Origin: an uncultured Prevotellaceae bacterium | Lineage (GTDB): Bacteria; Bacteroidota; Bacteroidia; Bacteroidales; Muribaculaceae | Reading direction: 5' to 3' | Assembly (NCBI GenBank): GCA_900318255.1 | Contig: ONJX01000010.1 | Location: 1 to 64,000 of the forward strand | DNA: 64,000 bases | In this document: positions 52,482-61,188 of the stretch, piece after piece | How the letters are laid out: the number at the start of each line of letters is the position of its first letter | Position numbering within the stretch: the first letter of the stretch is position 1 | Program-made: the position numbers and the translations under genes | Notes under the pieces: generated by a model | Database searches by the model: none | What the model was told of the DNA's origin: nothing | The model's input: the letters and a program-made list of their open reading frames with translations, nothing else

Positions 52482-53771
52482 TCATTCCTCCTCTTCCTCA
52501 AGCAGCTCGGGGTTGAGCATGTCGTCGTCGCCTTGCAGGTAGAGGGTGTGCTTGGCAAGGGCATCGGGGTCGAGCTCGCACTCAAGCTGCATGGCACGGT
52601 AGCGGGGACGCAGCACCAGCAGCTCCACAAGATAGGCCACGATGAAATAGAGCACCACAAGGCCCCATAGCGCTATGTAGAAGTCGCTCATCTGCGAGAG
52701 CGAGGCTCCGCCCACCTGCATCTGCACATAGGCCGTGGAGGCCCAGTAGGCCGGTATCATCTTGCTCAAGACATCCCAGTAAGGGGCAATCTGGTAGTGC
52801 GGCCACGACACTCCGGTGAGGAACACAAAAATCACCGACGTGAAGGCCAGGATGAGAAACACGCCCTCGCGGTTGTTGACAAAGACGCGAATTATCTGTC
52901 CAAAGAGCGACGAGGCAATCAGGAATGGGAACATTATCATGGCAATCTCAAGAAAATTGCCGTTCATCGGGAACTTGAAGATGATGGGCACAATGTGCAA
53001 GGCAAAAATTGCGGGCAGCAGATAGTAGAACAGGTGTACCAGCGTCTTGCCCATGAGCATGGCGCCAGGAGTAGCCTTCACCTCGTCAAGGCGGTCGATG
53101 CCGCGGCCTCGACGGCGGCGACCCATGCTGCCGGCATGGAGCATGGCAATACCCATGATCATGCCCTGCTGCAGCACATACACCAAGATGAACGGCAGCA
53201 CTGCCGAGGCAATGCCCATGGCGGTGTTGCCCAGCGGCACCTGGCGGCTATCTACCAAGCCACCATCAAGGCTGATGATATTAAACGACTTGTTGCCCTG
53301 CAAGCGCGAGCAGGTCTCCATTTGCACATTGGTCAGAGCAGTGAGCATCGCCTTGTAGCGCATCATCACACTCATGTCGCAGTAGAGCGACACATGCCCC
53401 TGGTTGCCACGCATCACCTCGGTCTCGAAATCGGCCGGGAAATACAAGATGCCATAGCACTTCTTGGTGGCCATGAGCTCGCGGGCCTCCTCCATGTCGT
53501 GAGCATAGGCGGCGATCTTCACATCGGGGCTGGCATCAAGGTCGCGCACAAAGCGGCGGCTGAGCTCCGAGTGGCTGTCATCGACCACCGCCACGGCCTC
53601 GTCGCGCACCACCTCGGGGTTATAGATGAGCGAGTAGAGAGGAGGATAAACTATCGCCAGCACCACGAAGAAGATTACCACTGCCTCGTCGCGGAAGATG
53701 TGCTTGAACTCCTGCTTCATAGTGAGCACTATGCTGTGCATCCACCCTAATATTTTACTGTCGTGCTTCAT
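52482..53771 (-). CDS. ABC-2 type permease of an export operon (2)
   Basis: The 429-residue permease has an N-terminal helix (FRDEAVVIFFVVLAIVYPPLYSLIYNP), a large extracytoplasmic domain (about 55-190; VVDDSHSELSRRFVRDLDASPDVKI) and five C-terminal helices with the ABC2_membrane_3 pattern (LMGKTLVHLFYYLLPAIFALHI, FLTGVSWPHYQIAPYWDVLSKMIPAYWAS). It is YhhJ/YbhR-like. No nucleotide-binding domain is present here or in its partner. It is the last gene of the operon, 12 bases behind the other permease. Confidence 0.87.
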   Translation of the reverse strand: MKHDSKILGWMHSIVLTMKQEFKHIFRDEAVVIFFVVLAIVYPPLYSLIYNPEVVRDEAVAVVDDSHSELSRRFVRDLDASPDVKIAAYAHDMEEARELMATKKCYGILYFPADFETEVMRGNQGHVSLYCDMSVMMRYKAMLTALTNVQMETCSRLQGNKSFNIISLDGGLVDSRQVPLGNTAMGIASAVLPFILVYVLQQGMIMGIAMLHAGSMGRRRRGRGIDRLDEVKATPGAMLMGKTLVHLFYYLLPAIFALHIVPIIFKFPMNGNFLEIAMIMFPFLIASSLFGQIIRVFVNNREGVFLILAFTSVIFVFLTGVSWPHYQIAPYWDVLSKMIPAYWASTAYVQMQVGGASLSQMSDFYIALWGLVVLYFIVAYLVELLVLRPRYRAMQLECELDPDALAKHTLYLQGDDDMLNPELLEEEEE

Positions 53772-53783
53772 CTGGGGAAAAAA

Positions 53784-54947
53784 TCAAGGGATATAGAAGG
53801 GATCAAGACAATGCTTGCGCAGCTTCCACAGCATGGTGACCGGGAGCAGGCTGTAAAGGATAAGTATCACATAATAGATGCGAGAGTAGTGGAGGTCGAT
53901 GCCGTTGAGCGCCTGGTCGGCATATATCAAGAAATAATACTTGATGGGCATCAGGTAGCCCAGCGGTGCCACCCACGAGTACATCGCCTCCTCGGGCAGC
54001 GAGAAGCCGCAGAACGAGAATGAGAGCATGCCCAGCAGCGTGCATATCGTGGAAGCATAGCGGAAGTTGGGCACCAAGCTGATGACAAACAGCGCAAAGC
54101 CCTGGCAGGCGAGCACCAGCAGCGCCATCGCAGCTATCATGTTCCAAGGGTTGCAGTTCAAGGGGAAGCCATATTTCACATACATCATGTACTGAATGCC
54201 CAGCCCCACATTGATGAAAATGAACGAGTGCGGGAACAGTTTGGTGAAGGTGGCGAGCACTATCGAGTTGTCGGCAGTGCGCAGCCAGTTGCGGCTCGTG
54301 CCAGCCTGCCACTCCATGCCAATGCTGAACACCGTGATAAGCATCACAATCAATGCCAGCAAGCAGGGCACAAAGGAGCTGTTGAGGTAGTAGTTATAGC
54401 TCAGCCACGGGTTCTTGAGAGGATGAACGTGGGTCACCACTGGCTGGAGGGTGGCACTCACCATCTCCTTGGGCATGCCTGCCGTGGTGAGCACACTGCT
54501 CACGATGCCGCCGTTAGCAAGCACCGTGAGGGTCTTGAAACCCTTAAACTGCATCGAGGCAGGAGCATAGTAGGAATAGTTGATATAATAGCTCAACGTG
54601 GGCTTGTGGCCACTCAAGGCCTTAGTAGAGAAGTCGCTGGGAATAAAGAAGAAGCCAAACACCTCACCACGCTGCACGGCATCGATGGCCTCCTGATAGG
54701 AGCCATAGGTGTTTTTTATCTCCACCTGTTGCAAGCTGTTGAGGTTGCGGGTGAGCTTGCGCGAGAGGTCACTCTTGTCAAGGTCAACAATCCCCACGGG
54801 AGTGCGCTTGACCACGCCATCTTCCATCAGGTCGAAGAAGAACCAGGCACTCACCAGCGGCACGATGACCATCATGCACACATACAATGGGCGCCGAGCA
54901 AGCTGCTTCCAACCACGGATTATTGAATTGACTAAGATTCTAAGCAT
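53784..54947 (-). CDS. ABC-2 type permease of an export operon (1)
   Basis: The 387-residue paralogue of the neighbouring permease has an N-terminal helix (PLYVCMMVIVPLVSAWFFFDLM), a periplasmic domain (GIVDLDKSDLSRKLTRNLNSLQQV) and a C-terminal membrane block (FSFCGFSLPEEAMYSWVAPLGYLMPIKYYF). The two probably form a heterodimeric channel working with HlyD and TolC proteins encoded upstream. Substrates of such systems include drugs and bile-type compounds, but this is not shown by the sequence. Confidence 0.87.
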   Translation of the reverse strand: MLRILVNSIIRGWKQLARRPLYVCMMVIVPLVSAWFFFDLMEDGVVKRTPVGIVDLDKSDLSRKLTRNLNSLQQVEIKNTYGSYQEAIDAVQRGEVFGFFFIPSDFSTKALSGHKPTLSYYINYSYYAPASMQFKGFKTLTVLANGGIVSSVLTTAGMPKEMVSATLQPVVTHVHPLKNPWLSYNYYLNSSFVPCLLALIVMLITVFSIGMEWQAGTSRNWLRTADNSIVLATFTKLFPHSFIFINVGLGIQYMMYVKYGFPLNCNPWNMIAAMALLVLACQGFALFVISLVPNFRYASTICTLLGMLSFSFCGFSLPEEAMYSWVAPLGYLMPIKYYFLIYADQALNGIDLHYSRIYYVILILYSLLPVTMLWKLRKHCLDPFYIP

Positions 54948-54960
54948 GAGAGTTGTTAGT

Positions 54961-55015
54961 TTTCCAGAAACTCTAGAACTTCTAGAAACACTAGAATTTC
55001 TAGAAATTCTAGACT
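54961..55015. repeat. CTAGAANNT array inside the export operon
   Basis: Six 9-bp units CTAGAAnnT stand between hlyD-like and permease genes of one operon, hence are transcribed. The same unit occurs at 22317-22376. Confidence 0.75.
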
Positions 55016-55040
55016 ATCTAGCTACCTTTACATTTATAAC

Positions 55041-56270
55041 TTATTTAAGTATTACCGACATGCCGGGCCTGAAATTAGGTATTGCATTTACTGGCCGCGC
55101 TTTCACCTCAAAGGTCTTGCTGTCGTAGTCGCCATAGGCCTTTGTCGAAGTCCAGGTAGCATAGCTGCCCATGTCGTGAACATAAAAAATCTTCATCTGC
55201 GCCTTCTTGTTTCCCAGGGCAGGAATCTCCACGTCAACCACCTTGCCCATGGGCAGGTCGTTGAGCTTCTCCTCGCGCACGCTGAAGGCTGCCCACATGT
55301 CGTCAACATTGGCGATGGTCATGATGGGCGACCCCATTATCACCAGCTCTCCCACATGGGGGTAGATGCTAGAGATCTCGCCGTCGCATGGGGCTATGAG
55401 GTACTCGTCTTCGAGAAGCGCCTCCACCTCGCGCACGGTGGCTTGAGCCACATTCTCCATGCCACGCGAGGCAGCTTTGTCCTCGGCTTGAGCACCATTT
55501 TGTGCCATCAGCAACTGCGACTCGGCGGCCTCGACGGCAGCGGTAGCAGTTCCCACGGCCGCTGTCGCGGCATCCAGAGCCGCCTTCGCCTCATCGCGTT
55601 TTTGCTCACTCACCACGCCTTCGTTATAGAGGTTATTGAGGCGTTCATAGGTCTTGCGAGTAATCTCCTCGGCAGCTATTGCCTGCTGGCGTGCCGACTT
55701 AGCCTGGTCAACCATTTTGCGAGCCGACTCCACTATCTCATAGCGCGTGCCACGCTCAACCTTGAGGTTTTGATTGGCTGCCACGTTTTTCATCTCTTTG
55801 GCCTTGGAATAGGTGGCATCGGTGGTAGAAGAGTAGATCTTGGCAAGGCGCTGACCCTTGTGTACATAGTCGCCTTCCTTGACATATAGCTCCACCAGGC
55901 GCCCAGCGAGCTTGCCACTGATGCGCACCACCTCGCAGTCGGCCTGCCCCTGTATTGCCTTGTCGCTAGGACGCAGGTGCATGATGCCCCATATTGCCAT
56001 GGCGGCCACCACAGCCACCAGGATGAGCATCGAGCCAATGAGTGCCAGGCGCTTGGCCTGCCTAATCTTGCGGCGCTTGGCCTTTGCCTCCTGCTCGCTC
56101 AGCTGCTCATTGCTGGCAGTGTCCATTGCCTTGGGCTTAGCCGATTGCTTTTCCTTACTCGAGGCTGTCACCCCACTGGCAGTCTCCCTCTTTTCCTCAA
56201 AGGTGGGGAACCCTTCGGCCTTGGTGCCCTCGTCGTGTTTTTTATTGTCTTTATTATTTTCCATAATCAC
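55041..56270 (-). CDS. HlyD/EmrA-type periplasmic adaptor
   Basis: The 409-residue membrane fusion protein has a cytoplasmic Lys-rich N-terminus (about 1-75), one helix (LALIGSMLILVAVVAAMAIWGIM), a lipoyl half-motif (VVRISGKLAGRLVELYVKEGDYVHKGQRLAKIYS), a coiled coil (about 150-260), a second lipoyl half (LIAPCDGEISSIYPHVGELV) and a beta-barrel end (IPNFRPGMSVILK). It bridges the permeases and TolC. Confidence 0.92.
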   Translation of the reverse strand: MIMENNKDNKKHDEGTKAEGFPTFEEKRETASGVTASSKEKQSAKPKAMDTASNEQLSEQEAKAKRRKIRQAKRLALIGSMLILVAVVAAMAIWGIMHLRPSDKAIQGQADCEVVRISGKLAGRLVELYVKEGDYVHKGQRLAKIYSSTTDATYSKAKEMKNVAANQNLKVERGTRYEIVESARKMVDQAKSARQQAIAAEEITRKTYERLNNLYNEGVVSEQKRDEAKAALDAATAAVGTATAAVEAAESQLLMAQNGAQAEDKAASRGMENVAQATVREVEALLEDEYLIAPCDGEISSIYPHVGELVIMGSPIMTIANVDDMWAAFSVREEKLNDLPMGKVVDVEIPALGNKKAQMKIFYVHDMGSYATWTSTKAYGDYDSKTFEVKARPVNAIPNFRPGMSVILK

Positions 56271-56325
56271 ATTAAAATAAGTGTGAAGTGCAGTATCTAA
56301 GTATTAAATGTAAAATGTTAAGTAG

Positions 56326-56404
56326 GGACAAGGCGTGCCTTGTCCGTCTATAATCTCACCCCTGTCTTCCAAAAACCATAAACGATAAACCATAAACGAT
56401 AAAC
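56326..56404. repeat. Palindrome and ATAAACS heptamers inside the export operon
   Basis: GGACAAGGCGTGCCTTGTCC (56326-56345) and ATAAACS heptamers (56378-56404) lie between tolC and hlyD. They are the same modules as in composite loci A-C, without the purine array. Confidence 0.8.
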
Positions 56405-56412
56405 CGTTCCAC

Positions 56413-57831
56413 CTAATATTTCAAGTTTCCGGTAACCTTCGACAGATACACGTTGCACATCATTATGTCTATCTCGGCATCTATCTTCTCGCTGTGAGCC
56501 ATGAGCCATGCCGTCTGTGCCGTGAGCACCTCATCGCTGGTGGCCATGCCCTCACGAAAGGCCAGCTGTGCCACACGCAGGTTCTCGTCGGCCTGGGCGA
56601 GATTGGCCTTGGTGGCCTCGTAGGTCTTGAAGGCCTCTTGATATTTGAAGTTGGCTTGTGTTACCTGGAGCTCTATCTTCTCTTTGGCCTCTTCCATTTC
56701 GAGGTGCTTAATCTTGGCATCGACAAGTGCGGCTTTGTATTTGTTGCTCAGCCCGCCCCAGTGCCAGAGCGGAATCTTGACAATGGCACCAATGGCATAG
56801 TTGAAGCCAAACTCCTTCTTGAAGCCATTATAGACATGAGGATTGGAGGTGAACACACTGCCCACAGCAGCCACAGTGGGCAGCATCTCGCTGCGTGCCA
56901 CTTTAGCCTTCTCGTCAAAGACCTTCACGCCCAGCTCCAGGGCATTGAAGTCGTTGCGGCGCTCATAGACCTGCGCCATGTCGATGGCTCTGGGCTGGAG
57001 TGGAACGTCAAGGTCTCCTCGCAACTCATCGGCAAGAATCATAGGCTCATCGAGGGGCTCGCCACAGAGCTGTGCCAGCGCCATGCGTGCCAGCACCAGT
57101 CCGTTGCGCACCTTGGTGAGTGCCACGTTAGCCTCATTCACCTTCACATCCACGCTCAGCAGTGTGGCATTGGTAGCCACGCCCTGCTCAAGCATCTTCT
57201 TCACGTCGTTGTCGAGTCTAGTCACCAGGTCGAGGTAGCTTTGAGCGAGGCGTTCCTTTGACTTGAGCGACACCACCAGCCAGTAGGCCTGATCCACCTC
57301 GCACACCACATCCTCGGCCTTGCAGTCGTGAAGGCGCTGCGCAATTTGCTCGGCATACCTCGTGATTTGGTTCATCGCCTTGATTTTTCCACCCATATAG
57401 ATGGGCTGCGTCACCAGCACACCGGCGGCAAACACGTTCTTGGCATCGAATGTGAGGGCGTCTTTCACCCGCTGCGTGCCAGCATTCACATACTTGCCGT
57501 CAACCGAGATGCCTAGTCCTCCCAGCGCTTCGAGCGTGAAATCGTAATTGCCGGTGGAGGGGTTAAGAAACTGTGTGGGAGTGATATTGTTGATATCCAC
57601 AAGCGAGATGTTGCGGCCCGTGTGGAGATAGGTGCCGGCAAAGTCAATAGAGGGCTTGTAGGCCGCCTCGGCCTGCTTGCGTTGGTAGCCCGCTTGCTCA
57701 ATCTTGAGCTGCTCCACGGCCATCTGCTTGTTGTTGCGCAGTGCCATGTGCCTGCATGAGTCGAGCGTCACCTGAGCTACTGCCGTGAGCGCTAACCACA
57801 TTGTAAACAGGAATGTTAATGCCTTTCTCAT
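56413..57831 (-). CDS. TolC-family outer-membrane factor
   Basis: The 472-residue protein has a signal peptide (MRKALTFLFTMWLALTAVAQ). The TolC fold is a duplicated helical coiled-coil barrel; visible repeats are LDSCRHMALRNNKQMAVEQLKIEQAGYQRKQAEAAYKPS near the N-terminus and DAKIKHLEMEEAKEKIELQVTQANFKYQEAF with LRVAQLAFREGMATSDEVLTAQTAWL near the end. It is the first gene of the four-gene export operon, with a good promoter (57879-57910, - strand). Confidence 0.92.
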   Translation of the reverse strand: MRKALTFLFTMWLALTAVAQVTLDSCRHMALRNNKQMAVEQLKIEQAGYQRKQAEAAYKPSIDFAGTYLHTGRNISLVDINNITPTQFLNPSTGNYDFTLEALGGLGISVDGKYVNAGTQRVKDALTFDAKNVFAAGVLVTQPIYMGGKIKAMNQITRYAEQIAQRLHDCKAEDVVCEVDQAYWLVVSLKSKERLAQSYLDLVTRLDNDVKKMLEQGVATNATLLSVDVKVNEANVALTKVRNGLVLARMALAQLCGEPLDEPMILADELRGDLDVPLQPRAIDMAQVYERRNDFNALELGVKVFDEKAKVARSEMLPTVAAVGSVFTSNPHVYNGFKKEFGFNYAIGAIVKIPLWHWGGLSNKYKAALVDAKIKHLEMEEAKEKIELQVTQANFKYQEAFKTYEATKANLAQADENLRVAQLAFREGMATSDEVLTAQTAWLMAHSEKIDAEIDIMMCNVYLSKVTGNLKY

Positions 57832-57878
57832 TTCACTTAGTATCAGATAATTATAAATCTAGCACTATTATAAAAGTG

Positions 57879-57910
57879 CAAAATTACCATTTTTTGAACA
57901 CTATTCCAAA
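57879..57910 (-). promoter_or_regulatory. Promoter of the export operon
   Basis: On the - strand TTTG (57910-57907), 20 bases, TAATTTTG (57886-57879). The leader is about 40 bases. Confidence 0.7.
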
Positions 57911-57966
57911 TATACAATTATAAAAAATCATTAGTGTCCGATAAAAAAATGAGAGGAGGAAAAAAT

Positions 57967-58119
57967 AGAGGGCGTGTCAAAATTCGAACTCAAATTATAA
58001 ACAACTGAAACTTCTGAATGTTCTGATATTTTAGAAATTGACTCTCAAAAGATTATAATTTTCATCTTTTCAGATTTTTCAGAAAAATCAGTTGTTTTTT
58101 ATTTTTGACACACCCTCTT
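57967..58119. repeat. MITE-like imperfect palindrome
   Basis: AGAGGGCGTGTCAAAA at the left matches the inverse of TTTTGACACACCCTCT at the right. Inner arms AAACAACTGA and TCAGTTGTTT (with TCTGAA/TTCAGA) also pair. The 150 bp unit could fold as one long hairpin. Confidence 0.6.
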
Positions 58120-58147
58120 CTTTTTTGGTCGCAGGGAAACTCGCACG

Positions 58148-58286
58148 GCTCGCTTCGCTCGCTGTTCCCCATATGCCACATGGAAACTCACGGAAAAATA
58201 GTGCAAGCCGAGGAAGCACCAAGCTCGCTTGAGTATTGCCTCGGCGCAGCCTAATTTATCAAAACCCGAATGGGATCCTTGAGTTA
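58148..58286. repeat. Dispersed GCTCGCTTCGCTCGC repeat (copy 2)
   Basis: Same block order as at 4979. It additionally contains a GCCGAGG..CCTCGGC hairpin (about 58208-58250). Confidence 0.45.
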
Positions 58287-58361
58287 TTTATTTTGATGTG
58301 CTGAATTGAATAATCGGTTGTTCAATATGAATGGGCAGATATCAAAATCAGCTTCTAAATG

Positions 58362-59459
58362 CTAGTTGTTCAGTTCTTTCTCAAAGAGTTTGTCTATTTG
58401 CTCTTGAATATTTGATGCAAGTGGGGGAATCTTGTTGTTTTTCTCAAATTGTCGCAGTTCGAGAATATTCATCTCCACCTTGTTGTCATTGCGCATTTGC
58501 TTATAATCTTTCTTGTCGATGTAGGCATAGTCGGTGGCAAAGGCTTGGACTTGAATAATGTATTCTTTGTCAGAATGACGGTGTCGTCCAATATTTGTGT
58601 ACTGCGTCATTAAAAAGTCGTCGGTAGTTGAATTCCCTATTGAGTCGGTGCGATACACCTGATAGAATGTCACCTTATGGCGCTGTTGCTTAACGGTGTC
58701 GGGGACAAATGTTTTACCTTTTTTGGCAGCTTCCTCTTCTTTCTCTTTATTCTCACGATGATTAATGTAGGTGCTTACGTCGAACGACACAGTGCGAGTG
58801 CGTTCTTTTTTATCCCAGTAGATATAGCCTAGTTGGCTTAGGCTGTCAGCAATAATTTGACGTCCATCTCCAGCATCGGTTATGGTGATTGTGCCTTGCT
58901 GCTGAAGTTTGCACAATTTATTGTAATATGATTCTTCAGGTAATTTTGTATATCTGTCATACCTCCCTGACGTGCTGCTGTAAAGGGCACGCCAGAAAGC
59001 GCTTTGAGCCTTGGAGAGATGGCGCGACTTGGCTTCCACTTTTTTCTTGGCAATATTATAAGAGTTGTCAACTACTCCACCACGAAAATAGTTGGGACCA
59101 TCATCATCGATATAGATTGTGCGGAAATAGGTCTGGCAATACAGCAGCTCCTTGGGTTTGACAACAACCTCGGGCAAGTTGTAGTTCGCGTCATCGAGGA
59201 CGATTGTGTTGCCTTTAATGTTGGCTACATCAATCGTCAGCGGCTTGTAAGACACTTGAGACAGATGGATGGTTTTGTTTCCGCTTAAATCATCAAACCA
59301 ACCATTGGCATCGGTGCTGGCGATGTATTTGCCATCGGGTGTTGTTGCCGCCACAAATGGAACAGGCAAGCCGTCATTGTCAAGCACCTGGACACGTTGT
59401 GCACGCAGCGACAATGCACATAACAACATCAATGATAAAGAAATGAGAACGTTTTTCAT
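58362..59459 (-). CDS. Exported protein with carboxypeptidase-regulatory-like domain
   Basis: The protein has 365 residues from MKNVLISLSLMLLCALSLRA. The mature N-terminus (RVQVLDNDGLPVPFVAATTPDGKYIASTDANGWF) is a CarboxypepD_reg-like beta-sandwich, as found at the front of many Bacteroidetes outer-membrane proteins. The rest (about 125-365) is unrecognised, ending LRQFEKNNKIPPLASNIQEQIDKLFEKEL. A deleted paralogue lies at 63306-63795. The whole gene sits between perfect 17-bp inverted repeats. Confidence 0.75.
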   Translation of the reverse strand: MKNVLISLSLMLLCALSLRAQRVQVLDNDGLPVPFVAATTPDGKYIASTDANGWFDDLSGNKTIHLSQVSYKPLTIDVANIKGNTIVLDDANYNLPEVVVKPKELLYCQTYFRTIYIDDDGPNYFRGGVVDNSYNIAKKKVEAKSRHLSKAQSAFWRALYSSTSGRYDRYTKLPEESYYNKLCKLQQQGTITITDAGDGRQIIADSLSQLGYIYWDKKERTRTVSFDVSTYINHRENKEKEEEAAKKGKTFVPDTVKQQRHKVTFYQVYRTDSIGNSTTDDFLMTQYTNIGRHRHSDKEYIIQVQAFATDYAYIDKKDYKQMRNDNKVEMNILELRQFEKNNKIPPLASNIQEQIDKLFEKELNN

Positions 59460-59588
59460 ATTTTTATTATATAAAAAATTAATACTTAATGCAAAAGTAC
59501 AAAAACTTTGTCTTTTATCGGTGCTTTTTTTCAAAGATAATTTTGCCGAGGGTGTTTTTGCACATTACTGATTTTATCGGACACTAAT

Positions 59589-59867
59589 ATAAAAAAATGA
59601 AACGAGCATACATCAAGACAGAACATGAGGACAGTGCACAGCGAGCAACGAGCGTAACAGCAATGCTCCACTCAAATCTCAAAACAATGGTGTATCAAAA
59701 TGTAGAATCTAATGAGAACTACAACTCTAAGATAACGATTTTTTGGTACCCCGTGCCACTCTTAACTGAGTAAACTGTGCGCCTACGGCGCGTGGAACGA
59801 GGAACGTGCATTCGTGCATTATGAATCATGCATTTTATTGGTCAACTCTTAACTGATGCACTAAAAC
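59589..59867. other. Intergenic stretch with short repeats
   Basis: No gene. The right half has heptamer scraps (GTGGAAC/GAGGAAC, GTGCATT) and GCGCCTACGGCGCGTGGAACG, which recurs at about 62084 as GCGCCTGCGGCGCGTGGAACG. Confidence 0.5.
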
Positions 59868-61094
59868 TTAGAACCTTATTCCAGCCAGTGCGGTTAATTC
59901 TATCATGGAGTTATAGAGGCGACTGTCTTTCACCTTGTAGCGGTGGTGGTCGGCATAGCCTTGCAGCCCCATGAAGAATTTCTTGTGGTTATACACCAGG
60001 CCTATGCGACCACGCAGGTTGAGCGAGATGTCGCTACGCTTCTGGCCAGGTTGAGGCAGGATGTTGTAGCGGTAGCCGATGTAGGGCGTGAAAGTGAGGT
60101 TGAGCAGCCACTTGCGCCCCAGCACAAAGTTGTAGCCATAGCCAAAAAGCACACAATAGTCATTGTAAAGAATGCGTGGCGGGGCAGTCCCTTCAGGGAT
60201 ATAGGCCCATGCGTCGTCGGCCAGCTTGTCCATATCAAACTTCACGTCAAAATGCTGGAGGCTGATTCCCGCCAAGAAGGAGCCGGCACTTCGCTTCTGA
60301 TACTTTGAGAAGCAGTAGGCTGCCGCTTGTGCGTAGCGGCGGTTATTGAAGAAGTAATAGGCCGTCAATCCCATGGCTTTGCGGCTGATGCCCGACTGCC
60401 GGTACTTGTGCTTGTGGTCATCAATGCTCTTGTCGGTATAGATGACGTTGATATCGTTTTGGTTTTCCCAATAGTAAGCATCGGCAGTAAACCGAGCGCA
60501 GGTGAAGGAGAAATCAACCTTGTTCGACACCTTGCCGCCATGTATCAGGTTGCTGATACTGATCGAGTATCCCAAGCTCACCGCCATGAACGAGAGCGAC
60601 ACACCGATGTTAGACACCAAGTTGCTGTTCATCATCACCCTCACATCATTAAATGGCGTGCCAATGTAGCTGTCAAGCCAGTTGTTACTTTTGAGGATGA
60701 GCTTCCAGTTCTTGCCTGTGCTCACCACGTAGGCGCTGTCGTAGCTGTTGAACGCACGGTCGCCCCACATGTAGGTGTTATAGCAGAACATGACAAACTT
60801 GGGGTAACCCATGGTGCTGTCTTTGAAGTTGATCTTGCCATGCTTCATGGCTCGCCACCAGTAGCGGCTGTCGCGCGTGGTGTCGTAAGGCTCATTGAGC
60901 TTGTCGTTGATGTACTTGGTGACGCGTTGCTTGAGGCTTTCCTTTTTTTCCACGGCAACCGTGTCAGACAGCAGCGTGTCTGGCAACAAGGTTTCTTGCT
61001 GCACGGGCTCAACGGGCTGCTCAGCCGCCCGATGCCCCCACGAGAGCATAGGCAGGCAGCATAATGCCATAAATATAAGCAAACTCCTCCTCAT
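59868..61094 (-). CDS. DUF4421 outer-membrane protein
   Basis: The 408-residue protein has a signal peptide (MRRSLLIFMALCCLPMLSWG) and a Pro/Glu/Thr-rich spacer. The DUF4421 barrel follows (DSAYVVSTGKNWKLILKSNNWLDSY, VSLSFMAVSLGYSISISNLI, LTAYYFFNNRRYAQAAAY) and the protein ends in LTALAGIRF with the terminal Phe of outer-membrane barrels. The function is unknown. It may be co-transcribed with genes on its right. Confidence 0.88.
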   Translation of the reverse strand: MRRSLLIFMALCCLPMLSWGHRAAEQPVEPVQQETLLPDTLLSDTVAVEKKESLKQRVTKYINDKLNEPYDTTRDSRYWWRAMKHGKINFKDSTMGYPKFVMFCYNTYMWGDRAFNSYDSAYVVSTGKNWKLILKSNNWLDSYIGTPFNDVRVMMNSNLVSNIGVSLSFMAVSLGYSISISNLIHGGKVSNKVDFSFTCARFTADAYYWENQNDINVIYTDKSIDDHKHKYRQSGISRKAMGLTAYYFFNNRRYAQAAAYCFSKYQKRSAGSFLAGISLQHFDVKFDMDKLADDAWAYIPEGTAPPRILYNDYCVLFGYGYNFVLGRKWLLNLTFTPYIGYRYNILPQPGQKRSDISLNLRGRIGLVYNHKKFFMGLQGYADHHRYKVKDSRLYNSMIELTALAGIRF

Positions 61095-61188
61095 ATTAAG
61101 TGATAATCTTTAAGAATTAGATGTGAATACACTAAACTCTAAACTCACGACTTAGCACTTACTACTTAACACTAACCTCTAAACTTAT

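Larger units (their letters stand above)
57930..59588. mobile_element. TIR-bounded segment carrying a host-type gene
   Basis: ATTAGTGTCCGATAAAA at 57930-57946 and its exact inverse complement at 59572-59588 bound 1.66 kb. Inside are a long palindrome, the GCTCGCTTCGCTCGC repeat and one complete gene, but no transposase. A partial internal TTTTATCGG stands at 59514. The ends look like IS termini (17 of 17 bp), so this may be a non-autonomous element with a passenger gene. No clear target duplication was seen. Confidence 0.5.
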
